From contig JARLIO010000008.1 in assembly GCA_031291675.1 (NCBI GenBank), forward strand, positions 1 to 63,682: a stretch of 63,682 nucleotides of DNA, read 5' to 3'. Both the position numbers and the translations under genes were made by a program. This DNA comes from Azospirillaceae bacterium (lineage in GTDB: Bacteria; Pseudomonadota; Alphaproteobacteria; Azospirillales; Azospirillaceae). The notes below the pieces were generated by a model that saw only the letters and a list, made by a program, of their open reading frames with translations, had not been told where the DNA came from and made no database searches. Shown here piece after piece: positions 1-7,443 of this stretch. The first letter of the stretch is position 1, and each line of letters begins with the position of its first letter.

Positions 1-2
1 CC

Positions 3-134
3 TATCTCATTCGCCGCGCCGTTGAATGCGCCACAATCACCTACGATCAGATTGTCGCCGGGGCTATGGACAGTGGTGCTATCCGAAATCCGCGTATTCC
101 CGCAATGGTAGCCGCACCTGCCTTAGCCGGATAG
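3..134 (+). CDS. C-terminal fragment of an unidentified repeat-borne protein (left copy)
   Basis: The frame is open from base 3 and stops with TAG at 132-134. It gives 43 residues beginning YLIRRAVECATITYDQIVAG and ending RIPAMVAAPALAG. The start lies outside the window. The same peptide is encoded by the right-hand copy of the repeat. I do not recognise the family. Because the stop sits 8 bp from the repeat edge it is probably the 3' end of a gene carried by a mobile element, possibly a transposase or accessory gene, but this is inference. Confidence 0.5.
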   Translation, partial: YLIRRAVECATITYDQIVAGAMDSGAIRNPRIPAMVAAPALAG

Positions 135-142
135 GAAGATGG
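3..142. repeat. Left copy of a perfect 140-bp inverted boundary repeat
   Basis: Bases 3-142 are the exact reverse complement of 63543-63682; I compared them block by block and found no mismatch. Identity stops at 142/143 on the left and 63543/63542 on the right, so this is a true repeat edge. Just inside the edge lies the severed end of a sugar transferase gene. The repeat carries an open frame ending at 134, eight bases before its edge, which is how the end of an insertion sequence or other compact mobile element often looks. It could be a real pair of element copies or an assembly break inside one repeated element. Confidence 0.95.
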
Positions 143-237
143 ATAATTACTATGTTCGCAATTGGTCACTGTGGCTAGACCTGTACATACTTGCCCGCAC
201 CGTTCTGGCGGTCATATCCGGCCATGGTGCTCGATGA
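143..237 (+). pseudogene. C-terminal end of a polyprenyl-phosphate sugar-1-phosphate transferase, cut by the repeat
   Basis: Directly after the repeat edge the frame reads DNYYVRNWSLWLDLYILART, then VLAVISGHGAR and a TGA at 235-237. The YVxNWSLWLDLxILxxTV tail is the hallmark C-terminus of the WcaJ/ExoY/PssY-type bacterial sugar transferases. These membrane enzymes prime exopolysaccharide synthesis by loading a sugar phosphate onto undecaprenyl phosphate. Only about 31 residues are left of an enzyme usually 400-500 long, so the gene is either disrupted by the repeat or broken by assembly. It lies 67 bp upstream of an epimerase gene and fits the exopolysaccharide cluster that follows. Confidence 0.75.
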
Positions 238-304
238 GCGTGACGGCCGTGCTCGCGATTGGGACGAACCCTGAATTTGTCTGTGCGCTCCAAGGGATGA
301 GGTC

Positions 305-1303
305 ATGAATTTTCGAAACGCGCGGATTCTGGTGGCTGGCGCCGGAGGATTTATTGGTGGTCATCTTGTTGCGGATCTGTTGCGATCGGGCTGCTCGTCG
401 ATCAGGGCGGTGGATATCAAACCCCCCGCGCAGTGGCATCAACGCTTCGTCGGTGTCGAGAATATGCAGCTTGATCTGACGGAGAAGTCCGCGTGTGCCG
501 AGGCTTCGCGCGGGGTCACGCATATCTTCAACCTTGCGGCCGATATGGGCGGAATGGGCTATATCGAAACCCATAAGACGGCGTGCATGCTGTCGGTGTT
601 GATCAATACCCATTTGTTGCTTGCGGCGCGCGATTGCGGCGCCGAGCGCTTCTTCTATAGCTCGTCCGCTTGCGTCTATGCCGCGGATAAGCAAACCAAC
701 ACCGCCGTCACTCCCTTGAAGGAGAGCGATGCCTACCCGGCAATGCCCGAGGATGGCTACGGCTGGGAAAAGCTCTTTGCTGAACGGATGTGTCATCATT
801 TCCGCGAGGATTTCGGTCTTGAGACCCGAATTGCGCGATTTCACAATGTCTATGGACCCTGGGGTACCTATGACGGCGGCCGGGAAAAAGCACCCGCGGC
901 GATCTGCCGGAAAGTCATCGCCGCCAAACGGGGCGGTCAATCGGAGATCGAGATCTGGGGCGATGGCAGGCAGACGCGCAGCTTCATGTATATTGACGAT
1001 TGCCTTGTCGGCATCGATAAAATAACGAACAGTGATATTCCAGATCCACTTAATCTTGGTAGTGATCAGCTTATTTCGATCGATCACCTGGTTGACATCG
1101 TGGAATCGATTGCCGACATCAAATTGCGCCGTGTATACAATCTCGCGGCACCGAAAGGAGTCCGGGGGCGCAACAGTGACAACACGCAAATTTCGCAACG
1201 GTTGGGGTGGGCTCCCTCGATCAGGATGGAAGCGGGCATGGAGAGAACCTATGCCTGGATCTATGATCAGATGACGGGCGGCTCTCGCCGGATCAGCCAA
1301 TGA
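305..1303 (+). CDS. NAD-dependent epimerase, GDP-mannose 3,5-epimerase-like
   Basis: A 332-residue short-chain dehydrogenase/reductase of the extended class. The N-terminus has the Rossmann motif GAGGFIGG (residues 11-18). The segment AADMGGMGYI, the serine-rich FFYSSSACVY, the Tyr-x3-Lys pair in DGYGWEK and the stretch RFHNVYGPWGTYDGGREKAP closely match the plant-type GDP-mannose 3',5'-epimerase signature, as does GVRGRNSDN near the C-terminus. The expected reaction is conversion of GDP-mannose to GDP-L-galactose or GDP-gulose, feeding polysaccharide synthesis. The ATG is preceded by AAGGGATGAGG. The stop overlaps the next gene's ATG by four bases, showing translational coupling. Substrate is inferred from family resemblance; another GDP- or UDP-sugar is possible. 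Confidence 0.85.
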   Translation: MNFRNARILVAGAGGFIGGHLVADLLRSGCSSIRAVDIKPPAQWHQRFVGVENMQLDLTEKSACAEASRGVTHIFNLAADMGGMGYIETHKTACMLSVLINTHLLLAARDCGAERFFYSSSACVYAADKQTNTAVTPLKESDAYPAMPEDGYGWEKLFAERMCHHFREDFGLETRIARFHNVYGPWGTYDGGREKAPAAICRKVIAAKRGGQSEIEIWGDGRQTRSFMYIDDCLVGIDKITNSDIPDPLNLGSDQLISIDHLVDIVESIADIKLRRVYNLAAPKGVRGRNSDNTQISQRLGWAPSIRMEAGMERTYAWIYDQMTGGSRRISQ

Positions 1304-2052
1304 CGGGGCGGGTCAATGTCCTCGGTGTCGACGTCTCCGCCATCGATGTCGCGGCGGTATTGGCTCAGTTTGATCAATCGATCCGCACGGCCACGCGGCA
1401 GTATATTTGTGTAACCGGCGTACATGGCGTCATGGAAGCGGTTCGCGATCGCGAGGTTCTTGCGGCCCATCGCGGCGCGGGCCTTGTGGTACCGGATGGG
1501 ATGCCCCTGGTCTGGCTGTTGCGGGCTTCGGGCTATCGCACCGGTCGGGTTTACGGGCCGACGCTGATGCTGGAGGCGTTCGAACGCTCGCAATCGACCG
1601 GTTATCGGCATTTTCTCTATGGCGCGAGTCCGGGCACGATTGAGCGCCTGCGGACAAACCTGGCCGGGCGTTTCCCGGCAGCGGCCGTGGTGGGTTGCTA
1701 TGCCCCGCCGTTTCGCCCGCCGGGTGCGTTGGAGGGCGATGCGGTGATTGCGGCGATCAATAGCACGAAACCGGACATCGTTTGGGTTGGGCTGAGCACG
1801 CCCAAGCAGGAATTGTGGATGGCAAATCACCGCGCGCGCCTGACGGCGCCGGTTCTGGTCGGCGTCGGTGCTGCCTTTGATTTTCACGCCGGCCTGGTTC
1901 GCCAAGCGCCGGCGATCTTGCAACAGATGGGCCTGGAATGGGCGTTTCGAATGGCCATGGAACCACGGCGCCTCGCCGGGCGTTATCTTCGCAACAACCC
2001 GGCCTTTATTGGCCTGTTGATCGCCCGCGCGCTTGGACTTCGGCATTTTTGA
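1300..2052 (+). CDS. WecG/TagA/CpsF family glycosyltransferase
   Basis: A 250-residue protein of normal family length. Landmarks are VNVLGVDVSAID at the N-terminus, CVTGVHGVMEAV, VPDGMPLVW (a conserved Asp-Gly motif), FLYGASPGTIERL, IVWVGLSTPKQELWM and VGVGAAFDFHAG. Members transfer a sugar such as ManNAc, ManNAcA or glucose from a nucleotide donor to a lipid-linked intermediate on the inner face of the membrane. It overlaps the epimerase by ATGA and is the second gene of the exopolysaccharide group, so it probably adds the second or a later sugar of the repeat unit. Donor and acceptor cannot be told from sequence. Confidence 0.9.
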   Translation: MTGRVNVLGVDVSAIDVAAVLAQFDQSIRTATRQYICVTGVHGVMEAVRDREVLAAHRGAGLVVPDGMPLVWLLRASGYRTGRVYGPTLMLEAFERSQSTGYRHFLYGASPGTIERLRTNLAGRFPAAAVVGCYAPPFRPPGALEGDAVIAAINSTKPDIVWVGLSTPKQELWMANHRARLTAPVLVGVGAAFDFHAGLVRQAPAILQQMGLEWAFRMAMEPRRLAGRYLRNNPAFIGLLIARALGLRHF

Positions 2053-2153
2053 CGGGCGGCCCTGGTCCAGGTCGGGACCATCGGGTTCGATCGCGGCGAT
2101 CGGAGAATTCGGGGGCGGGTAACATCAAGATTGCGGTGGTGGTTCAGACCATC

Positions 2154-2187
2154 GTATGGGACAGAACGGCGTATGGGACAGAACGGC
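2154..2187 (+). repeat. Perfect 17-bp tandem duplication ahead of the phosphoesterase gene
   Basis: GTATGGGACAGAACGGC occurs twice back to back (2154-2170 and 2171-2187). Each copy holds an ATG, in two different frames. The first lies in the frame of the phosphoesterase, so the duplication has probably created a false upstream start. The more downstream ATG at 2207 is preferred as the true start. Confidence 0.85.
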
Positions 2188-2206
2188 TTGGGTGATTGGC
2201 GGGGCG

Positions 2207-3022
2207 ATGCGGTCTTTGGTGAGGCGTTTGTGGGGCGGTGGTGGCGGCCGGGACGTTGCGCGGGTGGCGGCGGGTCCAGCCGGGTGGCGGATTTATGCTG
2301 TGGGCGACGTTCATGGGGAACGCCGGCGTTTGGAAGCGTTGCTGACAATGATTACCGCCGACATTGCCGCCGACATTGCTGGTGACGCCGATGGTTTGGC
2401 CGCGCCGTCGGTATTGGTGTTTTTGGGGGATTACGTTGATCGGGGCGCCGAGAGCCGTGGCGTTCTCGACATTCTGTGTGCGATGGCCATGACCGCGGCG
2501 CGTGGCGATGGGCCGGTGTGTCGCTTCCTGTTGGGAAATCACGAGGCCGCGATGTTGGCCTTCATCAAGGATCCCGTCGCCGGCGCCGGCTGGCTCAATT
2601 TCGGCGGTGCCGAAACCCTGGCGAGCTATGGTGTCACGCCGTCGGTCGGCGTGGTTGATCGCGCCCGCTGCGAATCCCTGCGCGATCAATTGCTGGCGCG
2701 GTTGCCGCCAGGGCATCGGGCCTTTCTGCAAAGCCTGGAATCGATGGTCGTGCTCGGGGACTATCTGTTTGTTCACGCCGGCATACGTCCGGGCATCGCG
2801 CTGGAACACCAGAGTCAGGATGATCTGCTGTGGATTCGGGAACCGTTTTTGTCGTCGCGCCGGGACCACGGCAAGGTCGTGGTCCATGGCCATACCGTTG
2901 TCGACCAACCGCTGATCCTGGCCAACCGCATCTGTATCGACACCGGGGCCTATGACACCGGCCGGCTGACGGCCCTTCGCCTTCGCGGGACCGATCGGCA
3001 CATGATCCAGACTGAATCCTAA
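2207..3022 (+). CDS. Calcineurin-like metallophosphoesterase (serine/threonine phosphatase type)
   Basis: About 271 residues with the full metal-binding motif set in order: AVGDVHGE, FLGDYVDRG, FLLGNHEA, FVHAGI and VVHGHTVV. The residue set is that of bacterial PPP-type phosphatases and ApaH-like enzymes with a two-metal centre. It may dephosphorylate proteins or cleave dinucleoside polyphosphates. The ATG at 2207 is preferred over an in-frame ATG at 2156, which lies in a 17-bp tandem duplication and would add 17 residues of low plausibility. Placement between exopolysaccharide genes and the tyrosine-kinase chain-length regulator suggests a role in surface polysaccharide control, but the phosphatase is not of the Wzb type normally paired with Wzc. 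Confidence 0.85.
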   Translation: MRSLVRRLWGGGGGRDVARVAAGPAGWRIYAVGDVHGERRRLEALLTMITADIAADIAGDADGLAAPSVLVFLGDYVDRGAESRGVLDILCAMAMTAARGDGPVCRFLLGNHEAAMLAFIKDPVAGAGWLNFGGAETLASYGVTPSVGVVDRARCESLRDQLLARLPPGHRAFLQSLESMVVLGDYLFVHAGIRPGIALEHQSQDDLLWIREPFLSSRRDHGKVVVHGHTVVDQPLILANRICIDTGAYDTGRLTALRLRGTDRHMIQTES

Positions 3023-3029
3023 TGGCCCG

Positions 3030-3175
3030 CGTCATCGAATTTGTGACCGTCACCCTCGCGAATGCGGGGGTCCAGAGCGGCAAGCTCCGAACGATGGCGC
3101 CTGTGGCCCTGGACGCCCGCGTTCGCGAGCATGACGCTGGCGAGAGATCCTCTCATTGTCAGCGACGCGGCCCAC
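3030..3175. repeat. Dispersed palindromic intergenic element, copy A
   Basis: This 146-bp segment is about 80 percent identical by eye to 38958-39109. It contains an imperfect hairpin: arm 3055-3075 and arm 3109-3129 are complementary at 19 of 21 positions around a 33-base loop. Spurious peptides such as the WTPAFARVTV type read through it. It resembles the REP/BIME-like intergenic palindromes common in alphaproteobacteria. It lies directly behind the phosphoesterase stop. Confidence 0.75.
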
Positions 3176-3192
3176 TCGGTGTTGTGGCGACG

Positions 3193-3240
3193 CACCTTGA
3201 GCCATGGGCACCTTGAGCCATGGGCACCTTGAGCCAGGGA
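3193..3240 (+). repeat. 16-bp tandem repeat, nearly three units
   Basis: CACCTTGAGCCATGGG repeats at 3193-3208 and 3209-3224, followed by a third, altered unit at 3225-3240 that starts CACCTTGAGCCAGGG. It sits in the 340-bp gap between the phosphoesterase and the Wzc-like gene. No coding potential is seen. The rest of that gap holds only the dispersed element and presumably the promoter of the kinase gene. Confidence 0.85.
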
Positions 3241-3361
3241 TTGTGCGGCGCCGGGGATCGCGTCACAAAGTACAGAGCGCGCGGGCCAGGCGACGCGTGC
3301 TGCTGTCAAGAAAACAAGAGCGCCCAAAACGAGATCCTCAGACGCGGTTGGAATCGATCGA

Positions 3362-5605
3362 ATGACTGACTATCCCTCATCGCCGTTGGCACCCCTTCAA
3401 GCGGCCGCGGATTTTGGCCAGACCGTTCGACGCGCCTGGCGTGTGATCTGGCGGGGCAAACATCTGGTTTTTGCCTGCGTCGCGTTGATCGTGATCCCGA
3501 CCGTGCTTTATTTGCAGCAGGCGACGCGTCTCTACACCGCCGAGGCCAGCCTGATGATCGAGGCGCCGGAAACCAATGACGTCCTGACCGACCGGTCGGT
3601 GAACGCGACGCGCGACCGGTTGACCGAGGCCACGGTGCAGACGGAGGCGGACCTGATCTCTTCCGCCGTGCTGGCGCGCCGGGTGATCGCCAAGCTCAAC
3701 CTCGATCAGGATCCTGAATTCAATCCGAAATTGCAACAGCCGCGACCCTTCGATAGCTTCATGGCGACGCTCAATCCATTGTCGTGGCTGCCCGGCAACT
3801 GGTCGACCCCGCCGACCCCGGCACCATTGCCCGCGGATGTCCGCGCCAATCTCGAACAGTCCCGGGTGATCCGCGCCTTCGAGTCCCATCTCCGAGTCAT
3901 TCCGCGGCGTCGATCTTATATCATTACGGTCGAATATACCTCGGAGAACGCGCAAAAAGCAGCGCAGATTGCCAATGCGGTCGCCGAATTGTATCTAACC
4001 GATCGGCTGGAGGCGAGCTTTGAGGATGCGCGACAAGTTTCGGGTTGGCTCGGCGAGCGCCTCGGCGCGCTGCAAAAGGATGTGGCCACCGCCCAGGAAG
4101 CGGTCGAAACGTTCCGTTCGGAACATGGGCTGCGGCGCAGTGAAGACCACCAGACCACTGTCGGGGATCAGCAACTTTCCGAATTGAATTCGCGGCTGAT
4201 CATTGCCCGGGCTGATCTCGCGCAGAAGCAGGCCCGCCTCGCGCAGGTCGAAGCGCTGGGGCGGAACCGCGGCAATCTGGATACCGCCACCGATGTTCTG
4301 CAATCGCCCTTGATCCAGAATCTACGCGAACAGGAGACGACCAAGGCACGGGAATTGTCCGAGGCGCAGAAAACCTATGGCGACCGCCATCCCCGGATCA
4401 TCGGTCTGAGGGCCGACATTGCCGAGCTGGACGGCAAGCTCAAAGGGGAGGTGGTGAAGATCGGCCAATCGATCGCCAATGATGCCGAGGTTTCCGCCGC
4501 CGGGGTGGCGTCACTGGAACGCGAACTCGCCACGTTGCGCCATCAGACCGATGTCGCGGGGCAGGTTGGCGTTCATCTGAGCGAACTGGAGCGCCAGGCC
4601 GATGCCAGCAAGAGCCTTTATGAGACCTTCCTGACGCGTTTCAAGCGCGAGGCCGAACAGGAACATATGCGCCGGGCCAATGCCCGGATCGTGTCGCCGG
4701 CCGACATCCCGATCGCGCCGTCGTCGCCGCGGGTCGGGCTGATCCGGATGCTGGCGTTCGTGCTGTCGCTGGTCGGGGGCGTCAGCCTGGTGTTCCTGCT
4801 CGAAAGTCTGGATAATGCGGTGCGCTCGGCGGATGACGCGGAGGCGTTGACCGGGTTGCCCGTCCTGGCGATGATCCCGTTGCTGCGGAACATGGCCCGG
4901 CGCCCCGCCGCGGAGATTCTGGCTCAGCCGCGCTCGGCACTGGCTGACGGCATCCGCAGCCTGCGCACCGCCCTTGATCTCGGCGAGGGCAGGGAGGGCG
5001 CCGGCGTCATTCTGATTACCTCCTCGGTCCCCAAGGAGGGCAAGACCTTCGTTTCACTGTGTCTGGCCTTGCTGTTCTCCAAGGTCGAGGATCGGGTGCT
5101 GCTGATCGACGCCGACACCCACCGGCCCCGGCTTCATATCGCGCTCGGGGTCGATGGCGAGCACGGGCTGTGCCAGATCCTGCAGGGTTCGGCGAAATTC
5201 GACGACGTGGTTCAGCGAAACGTCGCGGGAAATCTCGACTTCCTGCCCGCGGGCCGCGGGGTTCATTTGAGCGAGATCATCCAGGGGTCACCGATCGACG
5301 ATCTGATCGCGGATCTGTCGACGCGTTATACCCGCATCATCATGGATTCACCGCCGGTGCTGGCGGTGGCCGACACGCGGCTGCTGGCCCGTCTCGCGGA
5401 TCGGATCGTCTATCTGGTGAAATGGAACGCGACGCCGCGTGACGCCGTCCGCAATGGCATCAAGCTGTTGCGTGCCGGCGGTGCGACGCTGCATGGCGTG
5501 GCTTTGTCGCAGGTCAATCAGCGCAAGCATTCACGCTATGGCTATGGCGATTACGGTCAGTATTACGGCCGCTATCATGAGTATTATGGTGAAGGCGAGC
5601 ATTAG
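3362..5605 (+). CDS. Wzc-like polysaccharide co-polymerase with C-terminal bacterial tyrosine kinase
   Basis: A 747-residue inner-membrane protein controlling exopolysaccharide chain length and export. An N-terminal Wzz domain begins after a first membrane segment (about residues 36-53, FACVALIVIPTVLYL). A long periplasmic coiled-coil region follows and a second membrane segment lies near residues 460-480. The cytoplasmic kinase has Walker A SSVPKEGKT (near residue 557), Walker A' VLLIDADTHRPR and Walker B RIIMDSPPVL. The C-terminal tail is a tyrosine cluster (YGYGDYGQYYGRYHEYYG), the autophosphorylation region of BY-kinases. The length is typical of fused Wzc proteins. No cognate Wzb phosphatase or Wza exporter is present in the window. 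Confidence 0.93.
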   Translation: MTDYPSSPLAPLQAAADFGQTVRRAWRVIWRGKHLVFACVALIVIPTVLYLQQATRLYTAEASLMIEAPETNDVLTDRSVNATRDRLTEATVQTEADLISSAVLARRVIAKLNLDQDPEFNPKLQQPRPFDSFMATLNPLSWLPGNWSTPPTPAPLPADVRANLEQSRVIRAFESHLRVIPRRRSYIITVEYTSENAQKAAQIANAVAELYLTDRLEASFEDARQVSGWLGERLGALQKDVATAQEAVETFRSEHGLRRSEDHQTTVGDQQLSELNSRLIIARADLAQKQARLAQVEALGRNRGNLDTATDVLQSPLIQNLREQETTKARELSEAQKTYGDRHPRIIGLRADIAELDGKLKGEVVKIGQSIANDAEVSAAGVASLERELATLRHQTDVAGQVGVHLSELERQADASKSLYETFLTRFKREAEQEHMRRANARIVSPADIPIAPSSPRVGLIRMLAFVLSLVGGVSLVFLLESLDNAVRSADDAEALTGLPVLAMIPLLRNMARRPAAEILAQPRSALADGIRSLRTALDLGEGREGAGVILITSSVPKEGKTFVSLCLALLFSKVEDRVLLIDADTHRPRLHIALGVDGEHGLCQILQGSAKFDDVVQRNVAGNLDFLPAGRGVHLSEIIQGSPIDDLIADLSTRYTRIIMDSPPVLAVADTRLLARLADRIVYLVKWNATPRDAVRNGIKLLRAGGATLHGVALSQVNQRKHSRYGYGDYGQYYGRYHEYYGEGEH

Positions 5606-5949
5606 TCCTGCTCGTCGATACGTTCGACATATTGTCGGTAACCACCATCAATGGGCCGGGCCTCCGAGCCCGCCCGCCAAGCGTCCGGGAGGGGGGCCGC
5701 TTCACCGCGGGTTATCATAATTGCAATCCGCTTTGATCGTGACTGATCAAAGCGAAGCCTCAGGTGCTGGCGCGCCGATCCGGGCGCCTAGCTCCACGCC
5801 CCCCCCCCCCTGGCGCGCGGTCACCGTCGCGACCGGGGACCAGCCCGCCGCACGGTACCGTTTGACGCTACGGGGCCGGTCGCTCCTTAATCTGTCATTA
5901 TATGTTGATATGCTCAGGACCTACCGCATGTGGTGCCATGGGCCTGACG
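5606..5949. other. Non-coding gap with a hairpin and a 12-C homopolymer
   Basis: The gap between the Wzc-like gene and the sensor kinase has no convincing gene. It holds a perfect 10-bp inverted repeat (5729-5738 and 5745-5754) and a run of 12 C residues at 5799-5810. Short frames crossing the gap have no family resemblance. Confidence 0.7.
5729..5754 (+). terminator. Perfect hairpin downstream of the exopolysaccharide genes
   Basis: CGCTTTGATC and GATCAAAGCG form a 10-bp perfect stem with the 6-base loop GTGACT. There is no T-tract behind it. It lies 124 bp after the tyrosine-kinase stop and about 195 bp before the kinase start. It may be a terminator-like or RNA-stabilising hairpin, or a dyad operator for the downstream gene. 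Confidence 0.5.
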
Positions 5950-7443
5950 ATGGAAACGACTGTCCGATCAAAATACATTGGCACGCTGGGCGTTGTGATG
6001 TGTTGTGTCGTGGGACTGGCGGTTGCTGCGCTGTATCGGATTGAGAAAATCTCGGTCGAGGCCACAGCCCATGCCCATCGTAAATTGATCGCTGAACAGT
6101 TGGCGCCGATTTTCGAGCGACCGCTTTGGTCGATCGATTATCCCTATGTTGAGTTGATGGCGCATACGGTGATGCGCGATCCGATTTTCCTTTGCATCGT
6201 CATCCAGGATGAAGCCAATTTTACCAAGACATTCGGGACCTGCGGATCGTCCGCCGCGTATGAACGTTTTGCTATTCCGGTCATTGCCGGGGTGCCACCC
6301 CGGCGTTTTGCCACGGTGACGGCGGATCTCGATGCCGCGGTTGACGCGGCGCCGGTGGCCTCATTGACGGGATGGCGAATTACCGTTCTGGCCGGGTCGG
6401 TGGCGGTGACCTTGGCCGCGGCCGCGGCGGCATTCCAGGCCCTGGTCGGGCGTCCTCTGCAGCAGGTCCATGCCTCGCTGCGCCGCTTTCGGGAGACCGG
6501 TGAACGACAATCGATCCAATGGTCGTCGCGCGATGACCTGGGAACCTTCATCGACGACTATAATGCGATGCTCCAGCTGACGCAGGAGAAGGAACGGGCG
6601 CTGAACGCGGCGCGGTCGCGGTCGGAGCTGGCGTTGGAGGATCTCAAACGCGCCCAGGCGCATCTGGTCCAGACCGAAAAGCTGGCATCCCTGGGCAGTC
6701 TTGTTGCCGGAATCGCGCATGAGATCAACACGCCGATCGGGGCCGGCGTTTCCGTCGCCTCGACGCTGAGCGAACGGGTGCGCGTCTTTCGTGCGGTGCT
6801 GGACGCGGGCGCGATGCGCAAATCGACCCTGCAGGATTTCGTCGGCACCGTCGACGAGGCCACGGGCCTGCTGAACCGGAGCCTCACCACCGCGCATCAG
6901 CTGATTCAGAGCTTCAAGCGCGTTGCCGCCGACCAGACCAGCGAGGCGCGGCGCAGCTTTGATCTGGCCCTGATGTTGGACGAGGTCCTGGTGACGCTGA
7001 GGCCGCAATTGAAGCGTGCCGATTGCGCCGTTGATATGCAGGTGCCACCGGGGATCGTGCTCGACAGCTATCCGGGGCCTCTGGGCCAGGTGATCACCAA
7101 CCTGGTCACCAACGCCCAGATCCATGCCTTTGACGGGCAGACCGGTGGTCACATCACGATTTCGGCGATCCCTGAGCCAACCTGCGTGGTCTTGATGGTC
7201 GGGGACGATGGCAGAGGCATCGAACCCGATCAATTGCCGCGAATTTTCGACCCCTTTTATACGACCAAGCTTGGCGCCGGCGGCACCGGCCTCGGACTCA
7301 GCATCGTTCATTCGATCGTGGTCAAGACCCTGCAGGGGCGGATTGCCGTGGTCAGCGTCCCCGGTCGGGGTACGGCATTCACGATGACGCTCCCGGTTGC
7401 CATCGACGAGACCCAGCCGGAGGAGACGGCCCGTGTCGCCTGA
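5950..7443 (+). CDS. Membrane sensor histidine kinase
   Basis: About 497 residues. A first membrane segment (IGTLGVVMCCVVGLAVAALY, residues 9-28), a periplasmic region of roughly 110 residues and a second membrane segment near residues 140-160 are followed by a HAMP-like linker and coiled coil. The dimerisation box GIAHEINTP carries the phospho-accepting His at about 257. The ATPase domain shows the N box (NLVTNAQIHAF), G1 (GDDGRGI), F box (FDPFYTTK) and G2 (GTGLGLSIV). Start chosen at ATG 5950 so that the first helix lies at the N-terminus; 5938 is possible. The 3' end overlaps the response regulator by 11 bases, so the pair is surely cotranscribed and functionally coupled. The signal sensed is unknown. 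Confidence 0.92.
   Translation: METTVRSKYIGTLGVVMCCVVGLAVAALYRIEKISVEATAHAHRKLIAEQLAPIFERPLWSIDYPYVELMAHTVMRDPIFLCIVIQDEANFTKTFGTCGSSAAYERFAIPVIAGVPPRRFATVTADLDAAVDAAPVASLTGWRITVLAGSVAVTLAAAAAAFQALVGRPLQQVHASLRRFRETGERQSIQWSSRDDLGTFIDDYNAMLQLTQEKERALNAARSRSELALEDLKRAQAHLVQTEKLASLGSLVAGIAHEINTPIGAGVSVASTLSERVRVFRAVLDAGAMRKSTLQDFVGTVDEATGLLNRSLTTAHQLIQSFKRVAADQTSEARRSFDLALMLDEVLVTLRPQLKRADCAVDMQVPPGIVLDSYPGPLGQVITNLVTNAQIHAFDGQTGGHITISAIPEPTCVVLMVGDDGRGIEPDQLPRIFDPFYTTKLGAGGTGLGLSIVHSIVVKTLQGRIAVVSVPGRGTAFTMTLPVAIDETQPEETARVA

Noticed and set aside
139-237. ATG at 139 as a real start of a 32-residue protein
   Set aside because: The ATG lies in the repeat and the peptide is the familiar tail of a sugar transferase, so this is a truncated gene, not a small protein.
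212-1300. Long minus-strand frame opposite the epimerase
   Set aside because: It mirrors the codon structure of the plus-strand epimerase, which has full family motifs; the mirror protein has none.
5721-6044. Short plus-strand frame before the sensor kinase
   Set aside because: It contains the 12-C run as proline codons and overlaps the first helix of the kinase in a different frame; no homology.
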